From the NCBI RefSeq assembly GCF_964355755.1, contig NC_092676.1:26892288-26956287 (forward strand): a DNA stretch of 64,000 bases. The letters run 5' to 3'. The DNA is from Antedon mediterranea. Its lineage: Eukaryota; Echinodermata; Crinoidea; Comatulida; Antedonidae. The notes under the pieces were generated by a model. The model worked only from the letters and a program-made list of their open reading frames with translations, made no database searches and was not told where the DNA came from. The position numbers and the translations under genes were made by a program. Positions within the stretch are counted from its first letter, which is position 1. Each line of letters opens with the position of its first letter. Positions 1 to 12,800 of the stretch are shown piece after piece.

Positions 1-128
1 GATGTATTAATTTAATGAAAACTATGTTTGTATTTTCTTTTCTTGTTTACAATACATACTGACATACTGTGTACTGTAAAATGTTATTTTTCAAGTTAAT
101 TGCTACAACAATTACCATTATTTTTTAG

Positions 129-3100
129 GAACCACCACCAAAGTTTCCACATGACTCTGACATGATGAAACCTGGAGATGGACATCAGCGACCTCATTAC
201 CATGTAAAAAAGAGGGTCTTTAAGGGAACGACACCGGTACGGAACACCATGTTTGACAGTTTCTTACACATGTTTTTTTTTTAAATGCAAAACACATTTA
301 ATTGAACTAAAAAAAAAAATGTGATAGTGTAGACCGAGCTTTACTCTTAAAAGTGAATTTTTCTTTTCAGTGTAAGGTTCAAAGAGTGCACATAGAGGGC
401 TTGAAGAGAACCAAGAATGACCTGGTGGTTCCTCAGGTGCAAGACCTTCTTAAGTCCAAAGACTTCAAGGATATTATCCAAAAGTCAGCAGAAGCAAAGC
501 TACGTTTAGAAGCATTGGGTATTTTCACCTCTGTTGGTGTTCTGATTGATACTGCAAAAGGTACAACAATCAATGTTTTATCAATTCCAGATTTTTTTCA
601 CACTTTTCTTCAAGCACTAAATAAAAAGTAAAGCTCTGTCTACACTATCAAACTTTATGTTATATGAACATGATGATGATGATGTCATATCACTACCATA
701 TTTGGGCACATCACACTTTTTTGTCAAACTAGTTTGATAGTGTAGACAGAGCTTTAGGTAGTAAAGTGCATTGTGAGGATCTTCATACTAATATAGCAAG
801 AATTTGTAATTGGTATGTATGTTATGGTAGATAGTTTGCCATCCCAAATAAATCTAAATTAAATCTTGTTTCATATCATTTTTTAGGTCCAACTGCCAAG
901 TCCAATGGAATGGACATCACATTTAAAGTAAAGGAGACCAGGCGCCTTTTGGGCAGTGCTCACACAACTGTTGGAAACAATGAAGGAACCCTGGTAAACA
1001 ATATATATGTTTAATCCTCAACTAAGTTTTTTTTTAACCCATCGAACATAAAACTGTTTCATGTTGTGAGAATATTAAGTCTAAAGTTCTGTCTACACAA
1101 TCAAACTTTATGTGATAAAAACATGTGATGTGTCCATATATGGGCATGATGATGTCATACCACTACCATATTTGGGAACATTACACTTTTTTTGTCAAAC
1201 TAGTTTGATAGTGTAGACCGATCTTTAAATGTAAATATATTTCTATTTTGATAGTCTCTTGGTGCCAAAATGCCAAATGTATTTGGAAGGGCAGAAAATC
1301 TAGTAGCTGAGTATTCGAGAAGTAGCAGAAAATCAAATGGATTTAGTTTTACATTTTTAAAGCCATATGGGAAAGAACTTGACAGAAAGTAGGGTTTTAC
1401 CTTTATTACTGAATATAAAGCTCTGTCTACACTACCAAACTAGTTTGATATGCCCAATTATGATAGTGATATTCTGAAATATGGTAGTGATATGACATCA
1501 TCATGTCCATATATGTTTTTTTCACAAAGTTTGATAGTATAGACAGAGTTTAATGTACATTGTAAATATTTTTGCTTGGGTTGTAGCTAAATGAAGTAAT
1601 GTATTTAATTTATATATTTAACTAATTTGCATATTTTTAGGTTCACTGTCAGTGCATTTAAGAGTGATTGTGATTTTCTTCAGAGTTCTTTTAAGGAGAC
1701 GGATATTGGAACATTTGTTGAATTTGTGGTAAATATATAATAATACATATTTTGTACATTTTTGTTGTCTTTGTACAAACTTACAAAGATATAGTACTGT
1801 GCACTGCTAGCTGTTGTGGGCCCGTGGAGGGCTTAATCTGAGTTTCTAGTTAAGCTTGAGGACCAGAATAAATACATTTAACATTGACATTTAACATTTA
1901 CATACTTAATAATATATAAATATAGTATACAAATAATGAATGCTTGATTATGCATTGAATGGAAAGAATATTTGACTAGTCAATCAAGAACTCCATAGTC
2001 TTTGTTGATATTGGTTTCCTTGAAGAAATCACTACTATTTTTTAACATTTTATCATTTGTAAAGATTCCAAATGGATCTAGTCGTCACGGTTTTCGCTGG
2101 GAAGGTATTTGGAGGGAAACTTCATGTCTAAATAGAGCAGCATCGTTTGCTGTTAGATCAGAGGCTGGCCACTCCCTAAAATCATCTTTAAAGGTAAGTT
2201 TATATACTATATTTACTTTTTAAAAGTACATTTTATTTTATTTTTTATTTTATTTATTCAACTTCACATGAGCTATGTGTACACTGGACCTACGGTTTAT
2301 AGTCCTTATCCGAGAAGACTCGTTCTACCACCAGAACCAAGGAGCGAGTGAGCCTCGAACCCTTGCCGATGTTATGGCTACGTTATAATTACGGTTCCAC
2401 ATAGCATACTTTACTAATCAATACATTGTAACAAAAATAAACATATTAGTTTTTTAATGAAGTTAAATTGATATGTATTGTCTTGTTCATTAACAAGGTG
2501 CAATATTACTTTTGCAGCATACATTTACAAGAGACACACGTGATGAGCACATATTTCCAACTAAAGGCACCTTTGTTCGAATTGCTCATGAGTTAGCTGG
2601 AGAAACTGGAGGAGATGTAAAATTCTTTAAGGAAGATTTTGAAGTTCAGCTGAACAAGAAACTTTTATTTAATTCTGTAATTGTATTTCAGTTGTGTTAC
2701 TGTTTCATAGAATTATTCATTTGTATTTTAGTTTCAAACCTTTTGGTGTGAGTGGTATTACAAACCTAACATGTGAATCCAAGGGGCCCACCTTAAATGC
2801 AAAAAATATATATAAAATCTCCCCCTATTTGAAAATCATAGCTCTTCCACTGCCTGTATACACCCAGAAACTGATATTGAACAGATAAATTATCACATGT
2901 AAATTCACCTAAGGTATCTTTTTTTAATAGGTTATATCTTGTACATTACAAGGTGGTTTAATGAAGCCCTATAAAGGTACCACATCTCTGATTGCTGATC
3001 GTTTCTTTTTGGGAGGACCCACATCGGTCCGAGGATTTCAGATGCGGTCAATTGGTCCCCGCGAGGATGGTGAGACGAACTTTTATTTTGTTGCTTTTAG

Positions 3101-4108
3101 CATTTCTTTATTAAATGCACTATTTTATTTGGTTATGAAATGTTTAAATACGTTTAAACGATTCATTTTGATTGCTTTGTTTAGGGGATTATTTAGGTGC
3201 CGAAGCATTCTTGGCAGCTGGTCTTCATCTATACACACCACTGCCGTTCTTGCCTGTAAGAGGAGGATTTAGTGATCTCTTTAGAACTCATCTATTTGTT
3301 AACGCAGGACACCTTGCAAATATCAACTTAGGTACGGTACTGTGTTTTTTTATTATTTTTTTTACATAAAGTAAAGATAGATTTCAGTACCGAAATTTAT
3401 CTTTTTATTTTTATTTGCAATTTATCAGTATCGAACGTCGTGTTTTGTACGCCTATTCCGTTACTTGTCCCTATGTCGCATGGCAGGATTTTGCACAGTT
3501 TTCAGAATATAAGTTTAATACAAAACCCAAGGAATTGTAATAACTGAAGTAGGGAGAATTAGTTAGAAAGGGTTGTTACATCAATGCTTTATTAACCATT
3601 GATTGGCCCATTTAGATACACCGAATTGGAGAGAAGATTACGAAGAGCTTCGACAGAGCGTTCGATGTACGTATGGTGCTGGAATCTTGCTACGTCTTGG
3701 CAGAATAGCAAGATTTGAACTTAATTATTGTGTACCAGTTTCTGCACAAGCAAATGATAGGCGAGTAAAACATTCAACATTTCATGTTTATACAAGTCTT
3801 AAGCCCTGTCTACACTATCAAACTTTATTTGACAAAAAATGTGATGTGCCCAAATATGGACATGATGATGTCATATCACTACCATGCTAGTTTGATAGTG
3901 TAGACAGAGCTTTACAATTTGTAAAAATTATTTTTTGTATGTACTGTACATTGTAGCATAAAATAGTCATTTTTTTCACATCGATACAAATTTAATGTTG
4001 TGGGCAAGACATTTTAGTGTTAAAACTGGTATCCTAATATTCTGGTAATTTTTTTTTTGCAGAATACAAGGGGGTGTTCAATTTGGTGTCGGAATCAACT
4101 TTCTTTGA
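129..4108 (+). CDS. SAMM50: SAMM50 (sorting and assembly machinery 50), 3' eleven exons, 5' partial
   Basis: Central beta-barrel subunit of the SAM complex, which inserts beta-barrel proteins into the mitochondrial outer membrane. Exons by splice sites and similarity: 129-203 (or to 236), 371-560, 887-993, 1255-1388, 1641-1728, 2065-2193, 2518-2676, 2931-3069, 3185-3331, 3616-3760, 4063-4108 (TGA 4106-4108). Phases agree throughout. They give about 452-463 residues against 469 in human, so only a short first coding exon is missing, left of the window. The POTRA part is in 371-993 ([26 protein letters not shown]); the Omp85-type barrel follows, with the conserved [23 protein letters not shown]-like, [10 protein letters not shown] and a C-terminal strand ending in FL. 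The exon 129 donor is ambiguous (GT at 204 or 237, both in phase). The last intron has a GC donor. Four introns carry copies of the 15-copy MITE. Family assignment is firm. Confidence 0.95.
629..756. mobile_element. TA-flanked palindromic MITE, copy 1
   Basis: Inverted termini AAAGCTCTGTCTACACTATC flanked by TA. The interior holds complementary words around CCATATATGGGCACATCAC. In a SAMM50 intron. Confidence 0.85.
1082..1227. mobile_element. Same MITE family, copy 2
   Basis: Slightly diverged termini (AAAGTTCTGTCTACAC and GTGTAGACCGATCTTTA). In a SAMM50 intron. Confidence 0.8.
1416..1552. mobile_element. Same MITE family, copy 3
   Basis: TA-flanked, termini TAAAGCTCTGTCTACACT and TATAGACAGAGTTTA. 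In a SAMM50 intron. Confidence 0.8.
2275..2403 (-). mobile_element. tRNA-derived SINE, fragment
   Basis: Minus-strand copy of the 14195 SINE covering the B box (GGGTTCGAGGCT) and the following body to GTAGGTCCAGTGTAC; head and tail missing. Lies in a SAMM50 intron. Confidence 0.75.
3799..3914. mobile_element. Same MITE family, copy 4
   Basis: Short copy inside the GC-AG intron of SAMM50, 38 bases from its unusual donor. Confidence 0.8.
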
Positions 4109-4305
4109 TGAAAATTAAGATAAAACTATAAATTGTATCATGTCGTTACAAATACATAGAAGAGTAGGTACAGTGAATATGTTGCCATCGTTTGGCCCAA
4201 GGAGACAATCGAGATAGTTATATCTGCAGAAAGTTTTTTTTTTACTTTTTTGGCTCAGAGGCAAATAAGTTGGATGAAACGCAACATATACTGTAGTTTG
4301 CTTTA

Positions 4306-4322
4306 AATAAATTCTAAATAAA
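4306..4322 (+). terminator. SAMM50 polyadenylation signals
   Basis: Two AATAAA hexamers at 4306-4311 and 4317-4322, about 200 bases after the SAMM50 stop codon. The 3' end of SAMM50 probably lies shortly after, before the convergent RPL39 3' end. Confidence 0.6.
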
Positions 4323-4577
4323 AGTGTACTGTAACTATATACATCCGAAACTCAGGATTGTTTTTTTTAAACATCATTGCCCAAACCAATCATGTATGCG
4401 AGTGCACTAAACTAAGATAGAGCTATGTAGTGTATGCGAGTGATCTAATAAATTGTTTTAAACCAATTCTTCCATTATACTGTATGTACTTAATATAGTA
4501 TTGGTATTAAAATACTCGATCACACAACAATAGGTAACAACAAAACATACTGACAACACATTAAGTATTGACTGGCT

Positions 4578-4583
4578 TTTTAT
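4578..4583 (-). terminator. Possible RPL39 polyadenylation signal
   Basis: TTTATT on the plus strand reads AATAAA on the minus strand, about 160 bases after the RPL39 stop. It is the nearest exact hexamer I noticed; the true site could use a variant closer to the stop. Confidence 0.4.
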
Positions 4584-4743
4584 TTTGTCAAAAGAAATCA
4601 CACCCGGTACTTTATGGTGGCATTGCTCTATTTATATCCCAACTGTGTCTTATTTAGAAACATTTATGACATTAATAAAGTTCATGGTCATGTATTCCGT
4701 AAAATCATGTCAACACCAAAAATAACATCTCCATAATAGCTGT

Positions 4744-5565
4744 CTAGAAGTTGAGCTTGGTTCGTCTCCAATGACGCCTCTTGGCATTATACCTGAAATT
4801 AAACAAAAAAGTACTGTAATATTTCATTTCAAACAGTGCGAGTTTGAAGGTCTGAAACAGCTAGATCTTGATGATGTTTTTAGATGTTGAAATGTTTATA
4901 ATTAATAAACTGTAGTTACATAAAAAAGTTGAGCATACAATTTAGTTTACTAAAATAAGTACAATAGTTACCTTATCTTGTTGCCAGTTTTCATCCTGGT
5001 CCATTGTGGAATTGGCCTGTTCTGCTTCTGTTTTCTGGCCAACTTTTGCTTAATCTTGAATGCTTTGTGAGAAGGCTGAAATAGTACAAGAAAGATACGG
5101 AAAATAGTAACCTTGGTAACTTGGTGTTAGATATATCCTAGGCCTAGCTAGTTAGGCTCCCTAACCTACTATAGGCCCTAATATACTATCTAACCTAAAA
5201 AGGTGAAGGGGGAAGTTTACGGTCGTGAGAAAGTTTAATTAAAATGGCATGCAGTTGACATCTGTCTACAAGTATTAATTAATCGGCCCGAACAACACGG
5301 CAAGAATGTCGGTGTAACCAGCCAGAGGGCTAGGCCGGTGGTAATTCTAGGTCGGTACAGAACAGTACTCCTGGCCCTCCGCATTTAATAGGGCCTAATA
5401 ATAGGTGACCAGACAATTAATAACCTTCGTAAATCTCATACACGATTAACCATCGGGCTTCAAACGTATAACATATTAGAGAATATTAAAATATTATTTC
5501 GGGAATGTTGTCATTTTTATTAATAAATTATAGAAAAGAGGTTAAAAAAGACAAATTATTACCAT
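4744..5565 (-). CDS. RPL39: 60S ribosomal protein L39 (eL39), complete
   Basis: Small basic protein of the large cytosolic ribosomal subunit, near the peptide exit tunnel. Minus-strand exons: 5563-5565 (ATG only), 4972-5075, 4744-4792 with TAG at 4744-4746. The joined product is 51 residues, the family's normal length, beginning [19 protein letters not shown] and ending [11 protein letters not shown], nearly identical to other animal eL39. All introns are GT-AG (donors 5561-5562 and 4970-4971, acceptors 5076-5078 and 4793-4795). The start codon stands alone at the end of exon 1, an arrangement seen in several ribosomal protein genes. Convergent with SAMM50 and divergent from ANKS1. Confidence 0.95.
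5313..5382 (-). ncRNA. Structured GC-rich segment in RPL39 intron 1, possible snoRNA-like hairpin
   Basis: Within an otherwise AT-rich intron, the minus strand holds a segment that can pair GAGGGC near its start with GCCCTC near its end, with an inner GTAC/GTAC stem. An ACA lies a few bases after the outer stem. Ribosomal protein introns often host snoRNAs, and human RPL39 hosts an H/ACA snoRNA. Only one hairpin is seen and no target pairing was tested, so this is a weak call. Confidence 0.2.
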
Positions 5566-6757
5566 CTTTCAAAGCCGATACTTTGTCAGCTACGGGAAAA
5601 TTATAAAGAGACCATGAGGGCGTTCTCGTCAAAACAGCCCGCCCTCAATTTAGTTCCACCAGAATACAGGAAAAAATGAGAGAAGAAAATCATTGTTCAT
5701 ACCAAAGATAGTTTATCTTTGTTCTTCTTACTAAAATTAATTGGTTTTAAGATACAGGTACATATTGTTGTATCTTAATATGTATAGACACATATAGTTA
5801 GTGTTATTATTAATGTTTTGAGTTAGCGATGGTAGAGAAAATCTACTTATATCCTAAGTAAAATATTTTTATAATTACTTTTAATACGGGAGATGAACTA
5901 TTTTAATGGTTAAGTTATGTTTGAATGGAAAATAGTTTGTGATTTCTGCTTTAATTCGTGATTTCTGCTTTAATTCGTGATTTATTGATATATATTCTAA
6001 TTCAAATAAAACTTATTATATAACATCCCATCTAAACAATTATGTTTAAAAAAAAGTTATTTTGGTTATTAAAACGTTTTTAGTAACCGTTTGAAAAACG
6101 TGTATTAATGTGGAGTTTTGAAAACGTTTTAGAAAAAACTCAGCTAAAAAAACCCAATTTAAAACGTTTTATTATCTGTTAAAAAAGAAGTGACCATAGG
6201 AAGAAAAACATAATAATAAAACAATGGTAAACGGAATATATAAATTATGTAATCAAAAATAAAAAACAAATCAACAATAAATAAATAAAATATATTATAT
6301 AATTATTTACGTGTGAAGACAAGCAGCAGAATGGTGGTTTACCACGAAATTGTGCGCCAAAGAGAAAGTTAAAATAAGAAAATAGAATTTATTTTGACAA
6401 ATTAAATTAAGTAACTTGATGGTCTGAAAATAATTGATAAACAGTGCACAGGGACAATTTGGCCAAGCTCTTTGTTTACGTAATTGACTGACATCAAAGG
6501 AGCCGCATGACAGGTAAAAGGACCGGTAGTGTCGACAAAATAAACAATAGAGGGCGTTAACTTACGACCAAGAAAAAGTAAGAGAAAGAACTAAAAGGCG
6601 GAAGTGTTGTTGTGGTGCGGTATGTTGTTATCGTTATTCGAGAACGCAGTAAAGTCGCCAAGAAGGAGATACGTTTTTGTTTAAGAATGTAGAGAGAAAA
6701 GGGAATATAAAATCTACAGTTACTCTGTTTTATAGAATTTGAAGCAATACACCAATC
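5566..6757. promoter_or_regulatory. Divergent intergenic promoter region of RPL39 and ANKS1
   Basis: About 1.2 kb between the two start codons. On the RPL39 side the minus strand carries pyrimidine-rich stretches upstream of ATG, consistent with but not proving a TOP start. On the ANKS1 side an ETS-type GGCGGAAGTG lies at 6597-6606. The centre (about 5750-6320) is very AT-rich, with repeated AAAACGTTTT-like words at 6070-6170 and a short direct repeat of GTGATTTCTGCTTTAATTC at 5939-5979. No coding sequence seen. Confidence 0.5.
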
Positions 6758-6876
6758 ATGGGTAAAGACCAGGAGTTATTAGAAGCCGCACGGACTGGTA
6801 ACGTTGCAGTGGTTGAGAAAATTCTTAGCCCAAAATTACGTCCGCGTGTGCTAAACCAGGCGATAGCATTAGCAAG
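6758..6876 (+). CDS. ANKS1: ANKS1 exon 1 (coding part)
   Basis: 39 codons plus two bases, ending at a GTGAGC donor. Encodes the conserved N-terminal helix (MGKDQELLEAARTGNVAVVE) that begins the ankyrin domain. Confidence 0.93.
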
Positions 6877-9800
6877 GTGAGCACTTATCGTCTGCTGATG
6901 CTGACAAAAGGTTCTTGTAATTGGATACCATTTTTGCCTCATCAAGGCCAAGGTGACCAGAAAAAAAATACATCCGCTTTTTTTTTATACATCTATAGCC
7001 AAGTTAAAATAGTCATCAATAATATATTATCAAGAATTGTGTATGTTTGGCTGAGTGAGGTTGCCTTTTCTTGATGTGTAAATTAATTTCTTATTGTTGG
7101 AAATGTTTTAAGTTTTGTAATGTAAAGGAGGAGAATGAAAATTAATGTTTTTATTTTTTTAGCGGTCCCACTGGAAATGTTAATTTATGAAATTCTATTT
7201 GTATTCATGTTTTCTTTAATCATCTCATCCATTCTTTTTGATAAATAATTATTTTATTAAATTTCATTTTGTTAAAAATAATTTAGAAGCAACCCTTTTT
7301 TGAATATGACTTAAAATATAACGCTGTGGCTAAAGATACGGTACCGTATTCTAACTTCTGTTTACTAAAGGTACGGTAAAATTGCATTACGTCATAACCA
7401 GCCAATGGGGTGCTGGTATGTGTGTGACGTCATCGTATAAGGACTTTGTGGATTTTTTTCATATCGCGAAAACAGTGATCAACCGCATTTTCTTCATGCT
7501 TCATTCATATCGCTATTATCGCCGTCGTGTGTGAAAAAAACTAAATGTAGCCTACGTCTGTTATTATTATTGAAAAGCCAAAACATTGATTTTAATTCTA
7601 GAATACAGAAAACCGTTTCAACAGAGGCCTAGGCCTACTTACTACGTACTATAAACCTCATGAGTTTGTTTGTGTTGGGAAAGCGATGCCAGGCTGGAGC
7701 CAGCTGCATGTGTGCGCTGATTTCTGTGACTCGTCAGCCCTGGGGCTACTGTCTAAATCATAGTATTTGAGGGCCCCTTTATTGTCCGCATTTGCTTGTT
7801 GTTTATGGTCACCATTGTAAACAAAGTTTAATAAAAAATATAGGCCTAAATAGGCCATTTGGAATCAAAATAAAACCCTCATCTGCAGCGCACACACATC
7901 CACGCAGCCTGGCGCCGCCGATAGGAATTCTCTACATATACAACAGACGCGATATGAAAAAAAGTCCTTATACGATGACGTCACAACGTACCAGCACTCC
8001 ATTGGCTGATTATGACGTAATGCAATTTTACCGTACCTTTAGTAAACAGAAGTTAGAATACGGTACCGTATCTTTAGCCACGGCAAAAATATAAACTTAT
8101 AAAAATGTGCAACTCCAAAATTTGATACAGTAAAGGATGATACTGTACGTGAACCTAACATCTTTATTTGGTTAGATCTTGCTCAATCAGTGATGCAATA
8201 CATTATTATTTAGTAAATTACTTTTGAACTCTCTGTGCCCACGTTAACTACAGTAGTGGTTTCCACCACAATATGATCTCACCACAACAGTACACAATAC
8301 TACTGGACACAGAGGAGTACAGTATAATATATTGTAGGTCCATGGTACTTTGTAGTGTTGTAATTAGTCGGCTAGTACAGTATAAAAATCATTGATTGAG
8401 ATTCTGTTTGTGAATGACTTGACTTTCTTTAGTACATTTATTTGTCATAAAACCAAATATACATAAAACCCTTTTAGAAAACAAGAAGTTATTTTTAAAA
8501 TACACAAATGACAATGTTGTGTTTATTCAAGAGAGCAGTGACCGTTCAACAATCAATGTATATTGTAAAAGTTTTGTTATGAATTTCCTGTCTTCTCATT
8601 TACCTGCCATACCTTTCATACTGTAATAATACCATTTATCATTCATGCATGATTGATTTTCCGATTGTCAAGTAATCGGATTTTGAATTTAATATTCTGA
8701 ATTAATATTTGTTTTGATTTACAGTAGTTTTAGGGGTTTTAGAGGACCAAACTGCCAGGATGCCTCGGGATATACACCTCTGCATCATGCGTCACTCAAT
8801 GGCCACGTGTAAGTATTCTACTGGTTTTAATAGTTAATTATTGTTGGTAAATTATTAATGATCCACACATGTAATATTAACTTCATTTCCAAGTGAAATA
8901 TTTATTTTAACTTTTGACTTAGTATTGTACAGTATGATGGAATACAAATTTTCATTTGAAATACTGTACGAAAAGGAAATGCACTAGATCTGATAAATAA
9001 AGTACAAATGTATGTGCTTAAGTGTGTACAGTACCGTAACCTTGATGTCTCAAACACCAAATACTTATCAATCAAGTTGTAAACAAATCAGATATAAACT
9101 TAATTAATATTGACCTTCGTTTGACCTTTTATGAGGCTCATCTGCAAACATTGTTCAGAGATGCATCCTTGTGTCCTTTGTTGGTTATCATGATTTCACA
9201 ATAAAAATACAAAGAACAAACAAAGAAAGAATTTAAGCAAATATGTACACTTTGATACATTTGTACTATATTATCAAAGATTAAATTTGTTCTGTTGCAC
9301 CCTACAAATTGACCTTATTATCTTCAAGGATTCTGTCTGGTTCTTGACAAGATTTTGTTTACTGAAACCTACCGCCTTCTGATACATACTACTGTACTGC
9401 TGTACTATGTACAGTAAGCTACAAGATACACACATTTTAGGCCTACAGCTTTAAATAAATTTTTGATAAATTCAGATCTAATACAATCAATAGAAATCAA
9501 TTATTTTTTTAATAATCTGAGTGTTTCCACCTCTAAAGGCCAATTTGCACAGACAAGCGGTAGCGATTAAGCAAAAAAACCGCGTACAGTAGCTTTTCCA
9601 ACATAGAATCTGTACCTGTATCTAGTGTACAGTAAATGGTAATATTTTCTATTTTTATTACTGTTACTGCTCGTCCTAAATTGGCCTTAACTTATCCAAA
9701 AATACTGTATGTACTGTATCCATGTCATTGGGATCATTTCTCCATGTTGGTGATAGTTAATAGTTTATAAATAAAGTAATTAATGGATATATACTGTATA

Positions 9801-12800
9801 AAAGTCAAATAATAAACAGAAATACCGTACCGTAGAAACATTATTTTCACATATACAATTATTCATTTCAGATACATCATAGCAAATAACATTTTAATCA
9901 TGTTGAATGAAAATCTCATTAAATAAATATGATCGTTTGATTGAAGTGAAATGAACAGTTAATGTTTAGGTCTATTACACATGTAAATTGACTGTCAATT
10001 GACGCGTAGATGAGGACACATGACATTCCATTTCACTATCAGTAGTTCATATAATGTTTTCATAAGAAGGCGTACTACGGTAAACAAATTCTGACAGAAT
10101 AGATGAACTGAGAAATTCTTGACGTTTCCATCAAAATATGTCAACAATCTTGTTGCTTGGCAACAATTCAAACATGCATTCTTTTCAAAACAGAATCTTA
10201 TGTAATAATTAAAACTGGGTGGAGGAAATTTGAACTGAATGACCCCGGCCACCTCTGGTCAGCGCAACATCCATTTTAACATTTAACATTAATTAACATT
10301 TATTCATTTAGTATCCATGTTATTACATGCATGTTAGTACAGTATAGTAAGTGAAATAAAAGTAGTTTTACTCAGCAATTTAAAAAACAATTAGGCACAG
10401 TTTTGTTTTTCTTTTAGGACAATAACGAAACCAATGAAATTTGAATTTATAAATATTAATTAATCATTTAATGTAATTTCAAGATTTCTTATGAAAAAAA
10501 TAATAGTAAAATTTAATAATAACATGAAGGTACAGTAATACAAAGCAAAATATAGAGAGCACGGCAACAGTTGTACGAGTTTGGTTTTCAGGGATTCTGT
10601 TTTCGAGATACTGTATAAAGGGGTTGGCTGTATTTGTTTGTTTGTTTATTAGTTTCTCCACACATTTTAAAATAAAAGATAAAAATTACAAATTGCAAAT
10701 AAGAAAATTACAATAAACAAAAAAAACATCAAAAATGTGCGGATGGAGGTCAAAATAAGTTGCGGACAACTTTAAGTCGTGACCACCAGTATTACTGTAC
10801 AGTAGGAAATGTTCTCATACTAGAGGTGCCCACTGAATAGAGGTGTTCCAGTGGAGTGGTTCTATTAGCATAGCGGATTAATTTTTCTTTACTGTATGTG
10901 CCCACAGCGTGACTACCTTTAAACAATTTTCAATTATAAAAGGGTACTAAATACTGAATACTGAAATGCTTTATTTGTCCATCATCATCATAAAATATCA
11001 ACAGAAATTCTTCTTGAAGATTGACAATTATTAGTACAAAAATAAATAGATATACAATATAATATATTTTGTACACACACATAATTGCACAAAAAATATA
11101 AGTTATGAAACACGGTGTAAAAATGACTAGGTATTAAAATTGAATAGGATGGTTTTTTAAAAGTGTAATAATGGAGAAGTGATAACAATTTGTCAAACTG
11201 TACACTAACTTCAACTATTACTATTAGAACACAACATTTAAAGACACTTCCTTTTATAGCTTTACTTTTCTGCTGGTCATTCACTTAACCTTTCTAAATG
11301 GATGACCTAAGCAAGTCAAAATAGAATCTAAATGTAGTTAATAGGCATAAGCTAGATTTGTATGCCGTAGTTTATTGCTTTTACTGATGTTGTAAGTATC
11401 TGAATTACTTAATGCCAAATATTAGGCTAAAAATCACATTCAAATATGAAATATATTATGAATCTGTCCTAAGTTTTAACACATTTGTATTTTGGATTTA
11501 GGAATATTATTGTTTCAATTATTTAACCAAATAACTTCAACATAATTTTGTTTAATTTTTTTAACATACAGTAATACGGGTAATACACGACAACCTGCGC
11601 AAACTTCTCGCAAACACAAAATTGTCTCTTTTTTATCCTGAAGCTTACATTGGTTTTTATTTAGTATCAAGTCATCAATCATGGACAGCTCTGTAAATCC
11701 TACAAGATGTATAATTCTACCAAGATTTTAAATCCATGTTCTACGGTTTAAAGCATAGTGTTTTTTCTCTCTGAAAGCTGTAAAATAATTACTGTACCAT
11801 CTCTGATATTAAATTTGAAAAGATAATCTCAGTAGAAGTTGAATTGAATGAATCATCAAAACATACTGATGAACTAAATACTGTTAACATTAATATCAAA
11901 CTATTTCAAGTCTGGCTCTGGCACTATGGTGCATGATTCAGTAGCCTTTATGTTGGTTTGATGGGGTTTTCTATGTTGTTTTTTCTTAGAGGTTTTCGAT
12001 GTTTAGCAATACTCGCAAAATGATGGTTTATCCTTTTTTTCCCATCTGAATGTACGCAATATTTTTTATCTGTGATTAATCAGCTATAAAAATGTCACCT
12101 TCAAATGGTGTTCATTTCACAAAACAGAAACAGTTAAACGATGTAACCCAATAATTAGCACTGATTGCAGACCACGTTGAACGATGTTGAAAGAGTTGGT
12201 TTCCTTTGCTTAATTAGATTTAACGTGGGGGTTTGACCACTTCCTACCTGGATCTGATCCGAGGCTGGCATACTTACGGAATTGGAAGGTCGTTTATTAT
12301 CATCAGTTTTAGGATTATATTTAATAATTTTAATAATATTGTAGACTTACAGTACAACTGTACAGTAGGACTTCACTCCATCCCCTTTTTAATAATTCAA
12401 AATCTCTACTAAAACTCACATATTTCAATAGTTATTCTTTTCATGTTGCGCTGTGAGACTCCGGTGAAGAGCCCTTTATACTGTAAAAGATATTATTAAA
12501 TTGTTATCTGCCAAAACTTCATATAGGAATACTGTACATCAACACACATGCTTTTTTGTTCATACATTTAGCATCAGTAGGACAGTTACTGTACTAGGTC
12601 ATCCTATATTTATCCAATTTTTAGTGTCAGAAATATACCCATGTTTTTATGGCAAATAAAAATCATCAAAAACCTTCCTCTGTCTGCAACCATGTGATGT
12701 TATATTTTGATTCAAATATTGATGTATGTTGTTTTATTACTTTTGATTGATAGAATTCATTTTTTTAAAAGGAATTAGCATAACATTTTATGTTTAAATA

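Noticed and set aside
2694-2888. Extra SAMM50 exon between 2677 and 2930
   Set aside because: Human SAMM50 aligns directly from exon ending 2676 (LLFNS) to exon starting 2931 (VISCTLQGG) with no gap needing extra residues.
7792-8094. 100-codon plus-strand open frame
   Set aside because: Runs into the right arm of the foldback element; no protein signature.
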